A DNA stretch of 64,000 bases from Streptomyces angustmyceticus. Its GTDB lineage: Bacteria > Actinomycetota > Actinomycetes > Streptomycetales > Streptomycetaceae. Of this stretch, positions 56,747 through 64,000 are shown in pieces (positions within the stretch are counted from its first letter, which is position 1; the number at the start of each line of letters is the position of its first letter). The notes beneath the pieces were generated by a model. The model was given only the letters and a program-made list of their open reading frames with translations. It was not told where the DNA came from and searched no databases. Position numbers and translations under genes: made by a program. Location: NCBI RefSeq assembly GCF_019933235.1, contig NZ_CP082945.1, forward strand, positions 558,001-622,000, written 5' to 3'.

Positions 56747-56838
56747 TGGTCCTCCTTCCTGTTGCCTCGCTGGGAGGCGGCGATCATTGCTGCGGCGGCG
56801 ATGCCGCAGAGTGCGGCGATCCATTCGGGGCCGGTCAC
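56743..56838 (-). CDS. Tiny membrane peptide
   Basis: A 31-residue peptide with one hydrophobic helix (WIAALCGIAAAAMIAA) and a polar end. GTGA overlaps join it to both neighbours. Confidence 0.5.
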   Translation of the reverse strand: MTGPEWIAALCGIAAAAMIAASQRGNRKEDQ

Positions 56839-56984
56839 GGGGCGACCTCCTCGACGGCCGATTCCGTGGCGTCCTGGCCGGCGGGAGTCTCGCCAATCCG
56901 GTCGCACCAGGCCTCGTAGGACTCGGTCAACCCATCGGCCAGGGACTGGGCGAAGTTCGGGTCGACGGCGCGCGGGGTGTTCAT
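56835..56984 (-). CDS. Small acidic protein
   Basis: A 49-residue protein (AVDPNFAQSLADGLTESYEA) coupled by ATGA to the upstream gene. No family recognised. Confidence 0.55.
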   Translation of the reverse strand: MNTPRAVDPNFAQSLADGLTESYEAWCDRIGETPAGQDATESAVEEVAP

Positions 56985-57286
56985 GCGGCCACGCCCTCTC
57001 GCCAGGTGCGGTAGATGCTCCGCATCAGGGCCTCGCGGTCGTGTACGCACCGGCGGCAGGGGCAGTCGTCGGGGTGCTGCGGCAGGCGCTTCCTGGCGTC
57101 GGCTGCGAGGCCGTGCAGGTAGCCGGCGGCGGACGCGAAGTCCCCGCGCACCACGTGCGTCTTGAGGACGTTGTCGGTGTCCTCGCCACGCTCCAGCGCG
57201 GTCTGCCCTTCGCGGTACGCCTGGGTCAGCTGGTCGGGGTTGGAGGTTTGGAGGGTCAGGCCGTCGTCGATCGTCACGATGTTCAT
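56981..57286 (-). CDS. Hypothetical protein
   Basis: A 101-residue helical protein (NPDQLTQAYREGQTALERGE) with CPCRRCVHDREALMRSIYRT at the C-terminus. ATGA couplings on both sides. No family recognised. Confidence 0.6.
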   Translation of the reverse strand: MNIVTIDDGLTLQTSNPDQLTQAYREGQTALERGEDTDNVLKTHVVRGDFASAAGYLHGLAADARKRLPQHPDDCPCRRCVHDREALMRSIYRTWREGVAA

Positions 57287-57621
57287 GCGACCGCCGCCAA
57301 GATCCGGGCCGGCGGGGCTTCCTGCCGGTGGTGGACGGTGAGGATGATCGCGACGCCCAGCTGCGTGGTGTGGGCGGACGACACCCAGCCGCCCAGCGAC
57401 AGCTGCCGCTGCTGCACAGCCTCGGGGGCAATATCCAGGGCCTGCCGCCACGCCTCGAAGCCGTCCTCGTCGCCGTGCAGCACGACCTCGACGGTCAGCA
57501 TGGCGCTGAGGGAGATGTGGCCGCGGATGTGGATCTCGGGGGCGGGCAGGTCGGGGTTCTCGTCGACCAGGGCGGTCAGCGTGTGGAAGACGCGGGCCTG
57601 GTCGGATGCCTTGAGGATCAT
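57283..57621 (-). CDS. Hypothetical protein
   Basis: A 112-residue alpha/beta protein (EIHIRGHISLSAMLTVEVVL; HTTQLGVAIILTVHHR). ATGA couplings on both sides. No family recognised. Confidence 0.6.
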   Translation of the reverse strand: MILKASDQARVFHTLTALVDENPDLPAPEIHIRGHISLSAMLTVEVVLHGDEDGFEAWRQALDIAPEAVQQRQLSLGGWVSSAHTTQLGVAIILTVHHRQEAPPARILAAVA

Positions 57622-57794
57622 GCTGCTACCTCCGGGAGGAACGGGACGCCGGTCGCGTCCATGCACTGCTGGTATGCGTGCCACTCGTCGACGGTCCAGG
57701 TGGATTCGGGGCCGTGCTCCTCGACGAACTCGGTGTCGATCCGGGTCCGTTCGGCCTGCTCGGCGTCCTCGACGCGGACGAACCGGGCTGTCAT
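57618..57794 (-). CDS. Small acidic protein
   Basis: A 58-residue protein (TARFVRVEDAEQAERTRIDT; TWTVDEWHAYQQCMDAT). ATGA coupling. No family recognised. Confidence 0.6.
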   Translation of the reverse strand: MTARFVRVEDAEQAERTRIDTEFVEEHGPESTWTVDEWHAYQQCMDATGVPFLPEVAA

Positions 57795-58096
57795 GAGACG
57801 CCCTCGGCCCACTCGCCCCAACTGCGGAAGGCATGCGTGCCAGCCAGCAGCGCGTCGTACAGGGCGATCGTCGGTGTTGCCCGGTCGCCCAGCGGGAGGC
57901 TCACGGCATGTGCGACCGCATTGCACAGGTCACAGCAGCAGCAGTTAGGGGTGCCGTCACCTGTGAGTTCGGCCTCGAAGCGCCTGAAGTCCATCGGGTC
58001 GTACTTGAGGCACGTTCGGCTGAAGCCGTTGCCCGTCAGGCACGGGTGGTCTCTCTTCTCCTGGCCGCATCGGCAGAGCGGGGACCGCGCGCTCAC
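57791..58096 (-). CDS. Cysteine-rich protein
   Basis: A 101-residue protein with CRCGQEKRDHPC near the start and the unusual NCCCCDLCNAVAHAVSLPLG, enough ligands for two zinc ions. GTG start at 58096. Unknown function. Confidence 0.6.
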   Translation of the reverse strand: MSARSPLCRCGQEKRDHPCLTGNGFSRTCLKYDPMDFRRFEAELTGDGTPNCCCCDLCNAVAHAVSLPLGDRATPTIALYDALLAGTHAFRSWGEWAEGVS

Positions 58097-58431
58097 GAGA
58101 CGCCGCCTTCATCGGGCTGGGCGCCGATCACGTCCACGTGGGTGAGGCAGATGCCGCCGGCGTAGCCCTCGACGGACACGACAGGCTCGCCGTGGCCGAG
58201 GATCCAGGCCGGGGTGCGGGTCGTGGTCTCCAGCCGCGTGCAGGGGTCGGTGTCCCCGTAGGTGCGGCCTTCCTCGACGCGCCTCTGGTGGGCGGCTGCG
58301 ACCGGATGCTCCGGCCGGATGCCGGGGTACGCCATCACACGCGTGCCGATCGGGTGGCGGGCGTTCCAGGCGTCAGCCTCGCGCTGCCCATTCTTCTTCG
58401 CCGCTTCGAGCTTGGCGCGGTAGCTGCTCAT
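58093..58431 (-). CDS. Hypothetical protein
   Basis: A 112-residue protein: a basic helix (YRAKLEAAKKNGQREADAWN) then a beta domain (GTRVMAYPGIRP; AWILGHGEPVVSVEGYAGGI). The C-terminal part looks like a small SH3-like fold. Coupled to the next gene. Confidence 0.6.
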   Translation of the reverse strand: MSSYRAKLEAAKKNGQREADAWNARHPIGTRVMAYPGIRPEHPVAAAHQRRVEEGRTYGDTDPCTRLETTTRTPAWILGHGEPVVSVEGYAGGICLTHVDVIGAQPDEGGVS

Positions 58432-59030
58432 GCCGTCACCTGCTTCGCGGCGTCGTACTTGGCGATGCCGAAGAGGACGGCGTGGCAGGCGAACAAGTAC
58501 TCCCACGAGTAGTCCTCGAAAGACTTCTCCCAATCGTTCGGGATGCGCAGACGGAACCCGGAGTGGTTGAACGCCGCGACCGCGTACTCAGCAGTGCCCT
58601 GGTACTCGGTGCTGTGCTCGTCCGAGTGGAGGATCTGCTTGATCACGGCCTCGACGGCGCCTGGATAGCGGGCCTCGGCCTCCGTGGCTTCGGCCAGCGC
58701 CCAGGTACGGAACAGCTCCTCGGACCAGTCGCGGACCTTCCCGGCGGTGACCTTCTCCTGCCAGTAGCCGGGGTTGATGCCGCCGCTAATCGATCCCCGG
58801 AACATGTCGAAGATGTCCTCGGTCGGGTAGATCGAAAAGCCGAAGGAGAATCCGTCACCGCGCAGGAAGGCGTTGTGCGGCCAGGTGATCAGGTCGAAGC
58901 GGTAGAAGCCGCCCGACGGATCGGCGAACTTGAGGTGCCGGTACAGGCCGTCGCCGTGAAGGACGGTCATCTGGTGCTGGGCGGTCTCGCGGGCGAAACG
59001 GGCCGCGATCTCCGGGTAGTCGTCAGCCAC
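58428..59030 (-). CDS. Hypothetical 200-residue protein
   Basis: A protein rich in aromatic residues (YRHLKFADPSGGFYRFDLIT; FSFGFSIYPTEDIFDMFRGS). GTG at 59030 has AAGGAG upstream and overlaps the preceding gene. A longer frame upstream is a shadow. No family recognised. Confidence 0.65.
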   Translation of the reverse strand: MADDYPEIAARFARETAQHQMTVLHGDGLYRHLKFADPSGGFYRFDLITWPHNAFLRGDGFSFGFSIYPTEDIFDMFRGSISGGINPGYWQEKVTAGKVRDWSEELFRTWALAEATEAEARYPGAVEAVIKQILHSDEHSTEYQGTAEYAVAAFNHSGFRLRIPNDWEKSFEDYSWEYLFACHAVLFGIAKYDAAKQVTA

Positions 59031-59286
59031 GGCGGGTCTCCTTCGGGGTCGTGAACTGGGCGAGCCACTCCGGGTAGTCCTCGTTCTCCGAGACCCGAAC
59101 CTCCGGGTGCTGCACGAGATACAGGGACATCGAGGTAGCCGAGACGGCCGCGTCAGAGTGAGCCGGATCCGCGAGAAGCCGCTGCTGCACTTCGAGGAGG
59201 ACCGCCGGATCCCCGTGCGGGGCAACGTCGCCGGCGGGAGGGGGCGGTGTCTGGGGGTTCGGGATGGGTGCAAGGATGGCGTTCAT
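59023..59286 (-). CDS. Hypothetical protein
   Basis: An 87-residue protein with a proline-rich start and a helical body (AVLLEVQQRLLADPAHSDAA). It overlaps the next gene by 8 nt. No family recognised. Confidence 0.6.
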   Translation of the reverse strand: MNAILAPIPNPQTPPPPAGDVAPHGDPAVLLEVQQRLLADPAHSDAAVSATSMSLYLVQHPEVRVSENEDYPEWLAQFTTPKETRRG

Positions 59287-59389
59287 GCGCCTGCCCTTCT
59301 GTGATGTGTGGGTGGTGCGCTAGGGCCCGGTTGCCGGTGTGTGAGAGCCCGGCGGCTGGGCCCGTTGGCCGCGCTAGGCGGCGGGGGGA

Positions 59390-59749
59390 TCAGCCGGCGA
59401 GAGCGAGCTCGGAGTCGGCCGGCTTGATAGCCGACCCGCTGCTCTTCTTTCGGGCCGCCGCGGTGCGCGCTCGACGGGCCTTGGCCAGCTCCGCAGGCTT
59501 GGCCTTCTCGCGGTTCATCGCCTTGATCTCGCGGCAGTCCTGGAGGCTGAAGCGCAGGAACCTGCCGAGGCGGTGGTGGGGGAACCCGCTGTGGTTAGCT
59601 CCGTCTCGGAGCCAACGGTCGCCGCAGCCGATGATCAGGGCGGCTTCCTTCGAGTTGAGCAGCACTTCGTCTCGTTCAAGGGCCTTGATGGCGGCCTCGA
59701 TGATGACCTCGCGGTTGGCGCCAGTGGGGGTGGCCTCGGGACTGGACAT
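59390..59749 (-). CDS. Excisionase-like DNA-binding protein
   Basis: A 119-residue protein: a MerR/AlpA-type winged helix (LLNSKEAALIIGCGDRWLRD; FPHHRLGRFLRFSLQDCREI) and a strongly basic C-terminal tail. Such proteins act as recombination directionality factors or early regulators. Its place next to the immunity genes and 1.5 kb from the junction makes excisionase (RDF) a good candidate. Confidence 0.7.
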   Translation of the reverse strand: MSSPEATPTGANREVIIEAAIKALERDEVLLNSKEAALIIGCGDRWLRDGANHSGFPHHRLGRFLRFSLQDCREIKAMNREKAKPAELAKARRARTAAARKKSSGSAIKPADSELALAG

Positions 59750-59763
59750 GTCACCTTCTCTCT

Positions 59764-59997
59764 CTAGGTCTCCTCGTGGGGGACGAGGAGTTCGTCCTCT
59801 TCTGCGTGAAGCGTTCTGCGGAGTGCGGCGTATGTGGGCGGTCGCATTTGCTCTCGGATGCCGGTTTCCAGCCGTTGCCAGTAGCTGCGGCTGATCCCTG
59901 CTGCCTCTGCTGCCTCACGGATGCCGAGGCCCTGGCGTTTGCGTGTCGCCCGTATCGCCGCCCCGTTCACCTGGTAGGTGGCTGGGGGTCTGTGCAT
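59764..59997 (-). CDS. XRE-family regulator (Cro-like)
   Basis: A 77-residue single HTH_3 domain (AAIRATRKRQGLGIREAAEA; AGISRSYWQRLETGIRE). It is divergent from the putative repressor at 60171 and is the first leftward gene of the early region, the position of Cro. No Shine-Dalgarno is evident before ATG 59997; a TACATT -10-like box close by suggests a leaderless mRNA. Confidence 0.8.
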   Translation of the reverse strand: MHRPPATYQVNGAAIRATRKRQGLGIREAAEAAGISRSYWQRLETGIREQMRPPTYAALRRTLHAEEDELLVPHEET

Positions 59998-60032
59998 GAA
60001 GAGAATGTACGTGCTCGCACTCGTAGAAACTA

Positions 60033-60160
60033 GCAGTACGACGCAGTAACTTGCAGATACTTGTAACGATTGAGCGGTGAACCTTTGGCCAGAGTTACGA
60101 GAGCATCAAAGTTCCAGCCATAAGATGGGTGTTCCTGGCTGTTCCTGGGAGTTCCTGGGA
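60033..60160. promoter_or_regulatory. Immunity switch with 10-bp-phased repeats
   Basis: Two direct-repeat ladders occupy the gap between the divergent HTH genes. Ladder A is GCAGTA, GCAGTA, GCAGAT at 60033, 60043 and 60053, close to the cro-like gene. Ladder B is GTTCCTGG at 60131, 60141 and 60151, with GTTCCAG in phase at 60111, just upstream of the repressor gene. All units are spaced by multiples of 10 bp. They are likely binding sites for one or both HTH proteins. Confidence 0.65.
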
Positions 60161-60170
60161 CCATGTGGCC

Positions 60171-60617
60171 ATGCCTCCCCCTACAGACGACACAGCGCTC
60201 CGCCGGCTCGCCGACCACGTCAAACGCCGCCGGGTCGGCCTGGGCATGAACAAGATCGACGTGGCCAAGGCCGCCGACATCACGATCAACACGTACATGA
60301 AGATCGAGGACGGCAAGCCCCTTCGAGACCTCACCTACGGGAAGGTCGAGGCAGCGCTCGACTGGGCTGCCGGCTCATGCCAGGAAGTACTGCGCGGCGG
60401 CGAGCCCACCCCCATCCAGGGGCTCGAAGAGGGCGTAGCCACCTCTCCCGTCACCGACTCCGACCTTGAGGGCGACGTCGGTCAGGCTGTCACCAACGCG
60501 CTCATCGGCGTGGCGGACGACATGTCGGCAGCTGACATCCGGGCGTTGAAGCAGCGCGTAATCGACGAGTGGCGCGAGCTACGACGCAACAGAAGGGGGT
60601 CTTCTGGTGGGAATTGA
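60171..60617 (+). CDS. XRE-family phage repressor
   Basis: A 148-residue protein. Residues 10-70 form an HTH_3 domain (RLADHVKRRRVGLGMNKIDV; AKAADITINTYMKIEDGK), followed by an acidic linker and a helical C-terminal part (IRALKQRVIDEWRELRRNRR) without a LexA-type protease. It is the only substantial rightward gene of the immunity region and the best candidate for the lysogeny repressor. Confidence 0.78.
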   Translation: MPPPTDDTALRRLADHVKRRRVGLGMNKIDVAKAADITINTYMKIEDGKPLRDLTYGKVEAALDWAAGSCQEVLRGGEPTPIQGLEEGVATSPVTDSDLEGDVGQAVTNALIGVADDMSAADIRALKQRVIDEWRELRRNRRGSSGGN

Positions 60618-60762
60618 TTCCTCCAGAGGTGCAACCATTACGTTTGACCGTCCCTTTGCCTTAAATCGGCGGATCAGTCCGCCCGAACATGGTCACGAGA
60701 CTCGTTCAATGTGCGACTATCGGTAGTCACTTGGGAGGTCCCTCGTCCCGAAAGGGGGGACC

Positions 60763-60963
60763 ATGCACGACATGGTCACCGCAGATCACGGCCCCGACTT
60801 CCATGGCTTCCGGGGTCAGATCGACGGCCAGCTCGTGTGCGTAATACCCCGCCAAGCCCTGCACGAGGAAAACGAACGGCGCATCGTTCGGGGCGTCATG
60901 AGGCGACAGGGGGCAGACTGCGGTCAGTGTCGCGGCTGCGTCATCGGGCGGCACGCCGACTAG
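60763..60963 (+). CDS. Small rightward CxxC protein
   Basis: A 66-residue protein (MHDMVTADHGPDFHGFRGQI; CGQCRGCVIGRHAD at the end). AAAGGGGGG lies 4 nt before ATG 60763, a strong site. A leftward frame covers the same DNA but lacks such a signal. It ends 17 bp before a terminator. Unknown function. Confidence 0.6.
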   Translation: MHDMVTADHGPDFHGFRGQIDGQLVCVIPRQALHEENERRIVRGVMRRQGADCGQCRGCVIGRHAD

Positions 60964-60979
60964 CGGCGCACGTGGGGGC

Positions 60980-61005
60980 CACGGCGGGGTCAAGACCCCG
61001 CCGTG
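60980..61005 (+). terminator. Perfect 12-bp terminator at the prophage end
   Basis: CACGGCGGGGTC (60980-60991) pairs with GACCCCGCCGTG (60994-61005). It is the last phage-side transcriptional signal before the junction. Confidence 0.75.
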
Positions 61006-61198
61006 CCACCGCGAGGGGAGCCCGAAGAGGGGATGCAGTTGCCACCCGCGTCCCCCGCTCCTCGACCCGGCCAAGCGGGAAACTGGGAAACCAATGGGAA
61101 AACGATCATGCAATCCTCTGCGACGTACTGCGTGAAGATGCAGCGAACTACCCGAACGTGCATGCTGCGTCGCAGGTCAGGCGATGGCCACTCCTCTG

Positions 61199-61245
61199 AT
61201 CTGCCGCTTCCCGGCCCAGCGTGCTCTTCTGCGGCATCAATCCCG
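61199..61245. other. Prophage-chromosome junction (attachment site) in mug
   Basis: The mug reading frame is intact from 61221 (VLFCGINPG) but upstream, in the same frame, only a few unrelated residues are read before a stop at 61197-61199. An intact mug has some 12-25 more residues here. The break therefore lies close to 61200-61220, and the crossover core should be within or next to GTGCTCTTCTGCGGCATCAA. The 200 bp before it has no gene. Confidence 0.75.
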
Positions 61246-61703
61246 GGCTGATGACGGCGGCCACCGGCCACCACTTCGCCCGGCCCGGCAACCGTTTCTG
61301 GCCGGCCCTGCACGCCGCCGGGTTCACCCCGCGCCAGTTCCGGCCCGCCGAGCAGGAGGAACTGCTCGCCCATGGCCTCGGCATCACCAATGTCGTGGCC
61401 CGGGCGACGGCCAGGGCCGACGAGCTGACCGCCCAGGAGTACCGCGAGGGCGGCCGGCTGCTGGCCGAGAAGGTGGCCCGGCTGCGCCCACGCTGGCTGG
61501 CCGTCGCCGGGGTCACCGCCTATCGCGTCGCCTTCGACGACAAGCGCGCCGCGATCGGCCCGCAGGAGCGCACCCTGGGCGACACCCGGATCTGGGCGCT
61601 GCCCAACCCGAGCGGGCTCAACGCCCATTGGACGCCGACGGCCCTGGCTCAGGAGTACGGGCGGCTGCGCGCGGCGGCGTTCACGGAGGACGACGGCGCA
61701 TAA
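61221..61703 (+). pseudogene. mug: mug, 5'-truncated by the prophage
   Basis: The remaining 160 residues match the mismatch-specific (G:U/G:T) uracil-DNA glycosylase family: VLFCGINPGL with the catalytic Asn, RPGNRFWP and, near the end, LPNPSGLNAHW. The first strand and native start are gone, replaced by phage DNA. GTG at 61221 could in principle start translation but has no ribosome-binding site, so the gene is probably inactive in the lysogen and restored on excision. Confidence 0.85.
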
Positions 61704-61811
61704 GGTCGTCCACCGTTCGGCCGTCGGCCACCTTGAAGGCATGTACATGCCTACCCGACGGCTCTACTCTGACGCCGCCCGCGCAGCCCCCACTCCCCTA
61801 CGGAGACTCCT
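61704..61811. other. Host intergenic region
   Basis: A 108-bp gap before the phosphoesterase. It should contain that gene's promoter: a TTGAAG (61733-61738) with TACTCT 25-30 bp downstream is the nearest pair but the spacing is poor. CGGAGA gives the ribosome-binding site. Confidence 0.35.
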
Positions 61812-62741
61812 GTGCCTGCCTCCGCGTCCCCCTCCCCCGCAGCGTCCCCCGCCTCCCCCCGCGTCCGCCGCTCCCGCCGCCGCAGAGTCACCGCGCTCGC
61901 CGGGGCGTTCGCCCTCGCCACCACCGGACTCGGCGTCTGGGCCGGCGACGGCTTCGGCGCCGAGCCGGCCGCGGCCGCCGTGCCCACCCCCGACCATGTC
62001 GTCGTGGTGGTCTTCGAGAACCACGCCTACGGCCAGGTGATGGGCAGTTCCAGCGCCCCGTACCTCAACTCCCTGGCCTCCGGCGGCGCCAGTCTGACCG
62101 CGTCGTACGCCGAGACCCACCCCAGCCAGCCCAACTACTACGCCCTCTTCTCCGGCGACACCCAGGGCGTCACCGACGACAGCTGCGTCGACCCGGGATT
62201 CAGCGACGCTCCCAACCTCGCCTCCGAGGTGACGGCGGCCGGCAGGACCTGGGCGAGCTACAACGAGTCGCTGCCGTCCGAGGGCTCCACCACCTGCAAG
62301 AGCGGCAAGTACGCGCAGAAGCACAACCCGTGGTTCGGCTTCGGCAATGTCTCCACCGCCTCGGCGCACACCTTCGACGCGTTTCCCACCGACTTCGCGA
62401 AGCTGCCGACGGTGTCGTTCGTCGTGCCGAACCTGTGCAGTGACATGCACGACTGCTCGGTGTCCACGGGTGACACCTGGCTGAAGGACCACCTGGGGAG
62501 CTACGCGGACTGGGCCAAGAGCCACAACAGCCTGCTGCTGGTCACCTTCGACGAGGACAACCGGCTGAACGGCAACCGCATCCCGACCGTGCTGTACGGC
62601 CAGCCGGTCAAGGCCGGTGCCACCTCGGCCACCACCTACAACCACTACGACGTCCTGCGCACCCTGGAGGACATGTACGGCACCTCGCACGCGGGGCGGG
62701 CCGCCGACGCCAAGGACATCAGCGGCGTCTGGGCCGGCTGA
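61812..62741 (+). CDS. Secreted phosphoesterase / acid phosphatase
   Basis: A 309-residue host protein with an N-terminal signal region (basic RRSRRRR, hydrophobic LAGAFALATTGLGVW, then AAAA cleavage-like site). The alkaline-phosphatase-superfamily core follows: DHVVVVVFENHAYGQVMG, HPSQPNYYALFSGD and, near residue 235, LLLVTFDEDNRLNGNR. The family includes acid phosphatases and phospholipase C-like enzymes. GTG start at 61812. Confidence 0.85.
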   Translation: MPASASPSPAASPASPRVRRSRRRRVTALAGAFALATTGLGVWAGDGFGAEPAAAAVPTPDHVVVVVFENHAYGQVMGSSSAPYLNSLASGGASLTASYAETHPSQPNYYALFSGDTQGVTDDSCVDPGFSDAPNLASEVTAAGRTWASYNESLPSEGSTTCKSGKYAQKHNPWFGFGNVSTASAHTFDAFPTDFAKLPTVSFVVPNLCSDMHDCSVSTGDTWLKDHLGSYADWAKSHNSLLLVTFDEDNRLNGNRIPTVLYGQPVKAGATSATTYNHYDVLRTLEDMYGTSHAGRAADAKDISGVWAG

Positions 62742-62742
62742 C

Positions 62743-64000
62743 GTGTACCTAGCGGACCGCCGCGCCGCCTCCCCGCCCGCCGCCCCGCCCGGCGGCGGGC
62801 GCGCCGGAACGGACCGCCCTCCGGGCCGGCGCCGCGTCACCGCCCTCCCCTCGACGGTGCTCGTGCTGGGCGCCGTCAGCCTGATCACGGACATCTCCTC
62901 GGAGATGGTCACCGCCGTGCTGCCGCTGTACCTCGTCGCCGAACTCGGCCTGTCCCCGCTGGGATTCGGGGTGCTCGACGGGGTCTACAACGGGGTCGGC
63001 GCGCTGGTCCGGCTGGTGGGCGGGCGGCTGTCGGACCGGGGCGGCGGAGGGCACAAGGCGGTGGCGGCGGTGGGGTACGGGCTCTCCGCGCTCTGCAAGC
63101 CGCTGTTGCTGCTGGTGCACTCGCTGCCGCTGATCGGGGCGGTGCTGGCGGTGGACCGTACCGGCAAGGGGCTGCGGACAGCGCCGCGGGACGCGATGAT
63201 CTCCCTGGCCGCCGAACCGGCCGTCCGCGGGCGGGCGTTCGGGGTGCACCGGGCCATGGACACCGCGGGCGCGCTGTGCGGTCCGCTGGTGGCGTTCGTG
63301 CTGCTGCGGGCGGCGGCGGAGGGTTATGACGCGGTCTTCCTGGTCAGCTTCTGTGTGGCCGTCCTGGGCGTGGTCGTCCTGCTGCTGTTCGTGCCGCGCA
63401 GGGTCGCCGCCTCGCGGGGCGCCGCCCAATGGGCCGTCGCCGCCGAACAGGCTCCGGCCGGGACCCGGACACCGGTGCGCGCCCTCCTGGGACGGCCGGA
63501 GGTGCGCCGGCTCACCGGGTGTGCGGTGCTGCTGGGGCTGACGACCCTCAGCGACTCGTTCCTCTATCTGACCCTGCAGCGGGGCCTGGAGCTGCCGACG
63601 GGGTGGTTCCCGCTGCTTCCCCTGGGCACGGCCGCGGCGTTCCTGCTGCTGGCGGTGCCGTTGGGGGCCGTCGCCGACCGGATCGGGCGCCGACGGCTGT
63701 TCCTCGCCGGGCACCTGGCGCTGCTGTGCGCCTACGGGCTGCTGCTGGTACCGCCGGGCGGCGGGGCGGCCCTGGCCGGTGCCGTACTGGTGCTGCACGG
63801 CGCGTTCTACGCGGCGACCGACGGGGTGCTGGCGGCGGCGACCGCCGATGCGGTGCCCGAGGACGCCCGCGGCAGCGGGCTGGCCGTGGTGCAGACCGGC
63901 CAGACCGCCGCCCGCTTCGTCTGCTCGCTCGCCTTCGGTGCCGCCTGGACCGCCTGGGGCGCCCGCACCGCCGTGCTGACCGCGGCCCTCGGCCTGACGC
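62743..64000 (+). CDS. MFS transporter (truncated by window end)
   Basis: A host membrane transporter open to the end of the window, about 420 residues seen. After a polar 40-residue N-terminus, LITDISSEMVTAVLPLYLVA marks the first helix of an MFS_1 subfamily with the DISSEM motif; GVYNGVGALVRLVGGRLSDR is the loop 2-3 motif and ADRIGRRRLFLAGHLA its repeat in the second half. GTG at 62743 lies 2 bp after the phosphoesterase stop, so the two are probably co-transcribed. Confidence 0.85.
   Translation, partial: MYLADRRAASPPAAPPGGGRAGTDRPPGRRRVTALPSTVLVLGAVSLITDISSEMVTAVLPLYLVAELGLSPLGFGVLDGVYNGVGALVRLVGGRLSDRGGGGHKAVAAVGYGLSALCKPLLLLVHSLPLIGAVLAVDRTGKGLRTAPRDAMISLAAEPAVRGRAFGVHRAMDTAGALCGPLVAFVLLRAAAEGYDAVFLVSFCVAVLGVVVLLLFVPRRVAASRGAAQWAVAAEQAPAGTRTPVRALLGRPEVRRLTGCAVLLGLTTLSDSFLYLTLQRGLELPTGWFPLLPLGTAAAFLLLAVPLGAVADRIGRRRLFLAGHLALLCAYGLLLVPPGGGAALAGAVLVLHGAFYAATDGVLAAATADAVPEDARGSGLAVVQTGQTAARFVCSLAFGAAWTAWGARTAVLTAALGLT

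Noticed and set aside
60727..61113. Leftward 128-codon frame near the prophage end
   Set aside because: It covers the same DNA as the rightward 60763 gene, which has a much stronger ribosome-binding site and is followed by a terminator.
61184..62443. Long rightward frame over mug and the phosphoesterase
   Set aside because: Arg-rich shadow; the correct frames give recognisable mug and phosphoesterase proteins.
1..64000. Integrase gene, lysis genes and tRNA genes
   Set aside because: I looked for serine or tyrosine recombinase motifs, endolysin/holin and tRNA-like cloverleafs and found none; the integrase and lysis genes probably lie left of the window.

Overview
The window is high-GC actinobacterial DNA, almost certainly from a Streptomyces. 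About 61.2 kb of it is the right-hand part of a large temperate tailed phage (HK97-fold capsid), integrated in the chromosome. The last 2.8 kb is host chromosome: a 5'-truncated mug (mismatch-specific uracil-DNA glycosylase), a secreted phosphoesterase and an MFS transporter that runs off the end. The phage-host junction (attR or attL) lies near 61.20-61.22 kb. No integrase, tail tube, tape-measure or lysis gene is visible, so the prophage continues left of base 1.

Transcription is overwhelmingly leftward (minus strand). From right to left: an immunity region with divergent HTH genes and an excisionase-like protein (59.4-61.0 kb); a dense early/replication block (46.3-59.3 kb) with a sliding clamp, RecE-like exonuclease, Sak4-like ATPase, WhiB-like protein, endonuclease VII, a replication initiator with iterons inside its own gene, and a DnaB helicase; then two tandem C5-cytosine methyltransferases and many small coupled genes (36-46 kb). 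A regulatory zone (29.8-35.4 kb) contains several short rightward islands with good operators, including a leaderless HTH gene followed by a degenerate HTH-Nudix gene and an intact Nudix gene.

A plasmid-like module (21.8-25.9 kb) encodes an FtsK/TraB-type DNA translocase and a four-helix SpdB-like membrane protein. It is flanked by a helically phased array of GTGATGG repeats directly downstream of the translocase gene, the position that the clt transfer locus occupies on some Streptomyces conjugative plasmids. This is the most unusual feature of the window.

Left of that are small accessory genes (16-21 kb), an SGNH-hydrolase tail fibre, a sugar/glycan cassette (GT2, methyltransferase, NAD-sugar epimerase), an HNH nuclease, an AT-rich GATC-rich intergenic region, a prim-pol, and the packaging and head genes: small and large terminase, portal, MuF-like protein, scaffold, major capsid protein. 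A GT4 glycosyltransferase sits directly between the capsid gene and the head-tail connectors, which suggests that virion proteins are glycosylated.

Most genes are joined by 1-20 bp overlaps (ATGA, GTGA, TGATG), and I used these to set starts. Functions come from motifs and remembered family resemblance; no database search was run. Many small genes have no assignable function.
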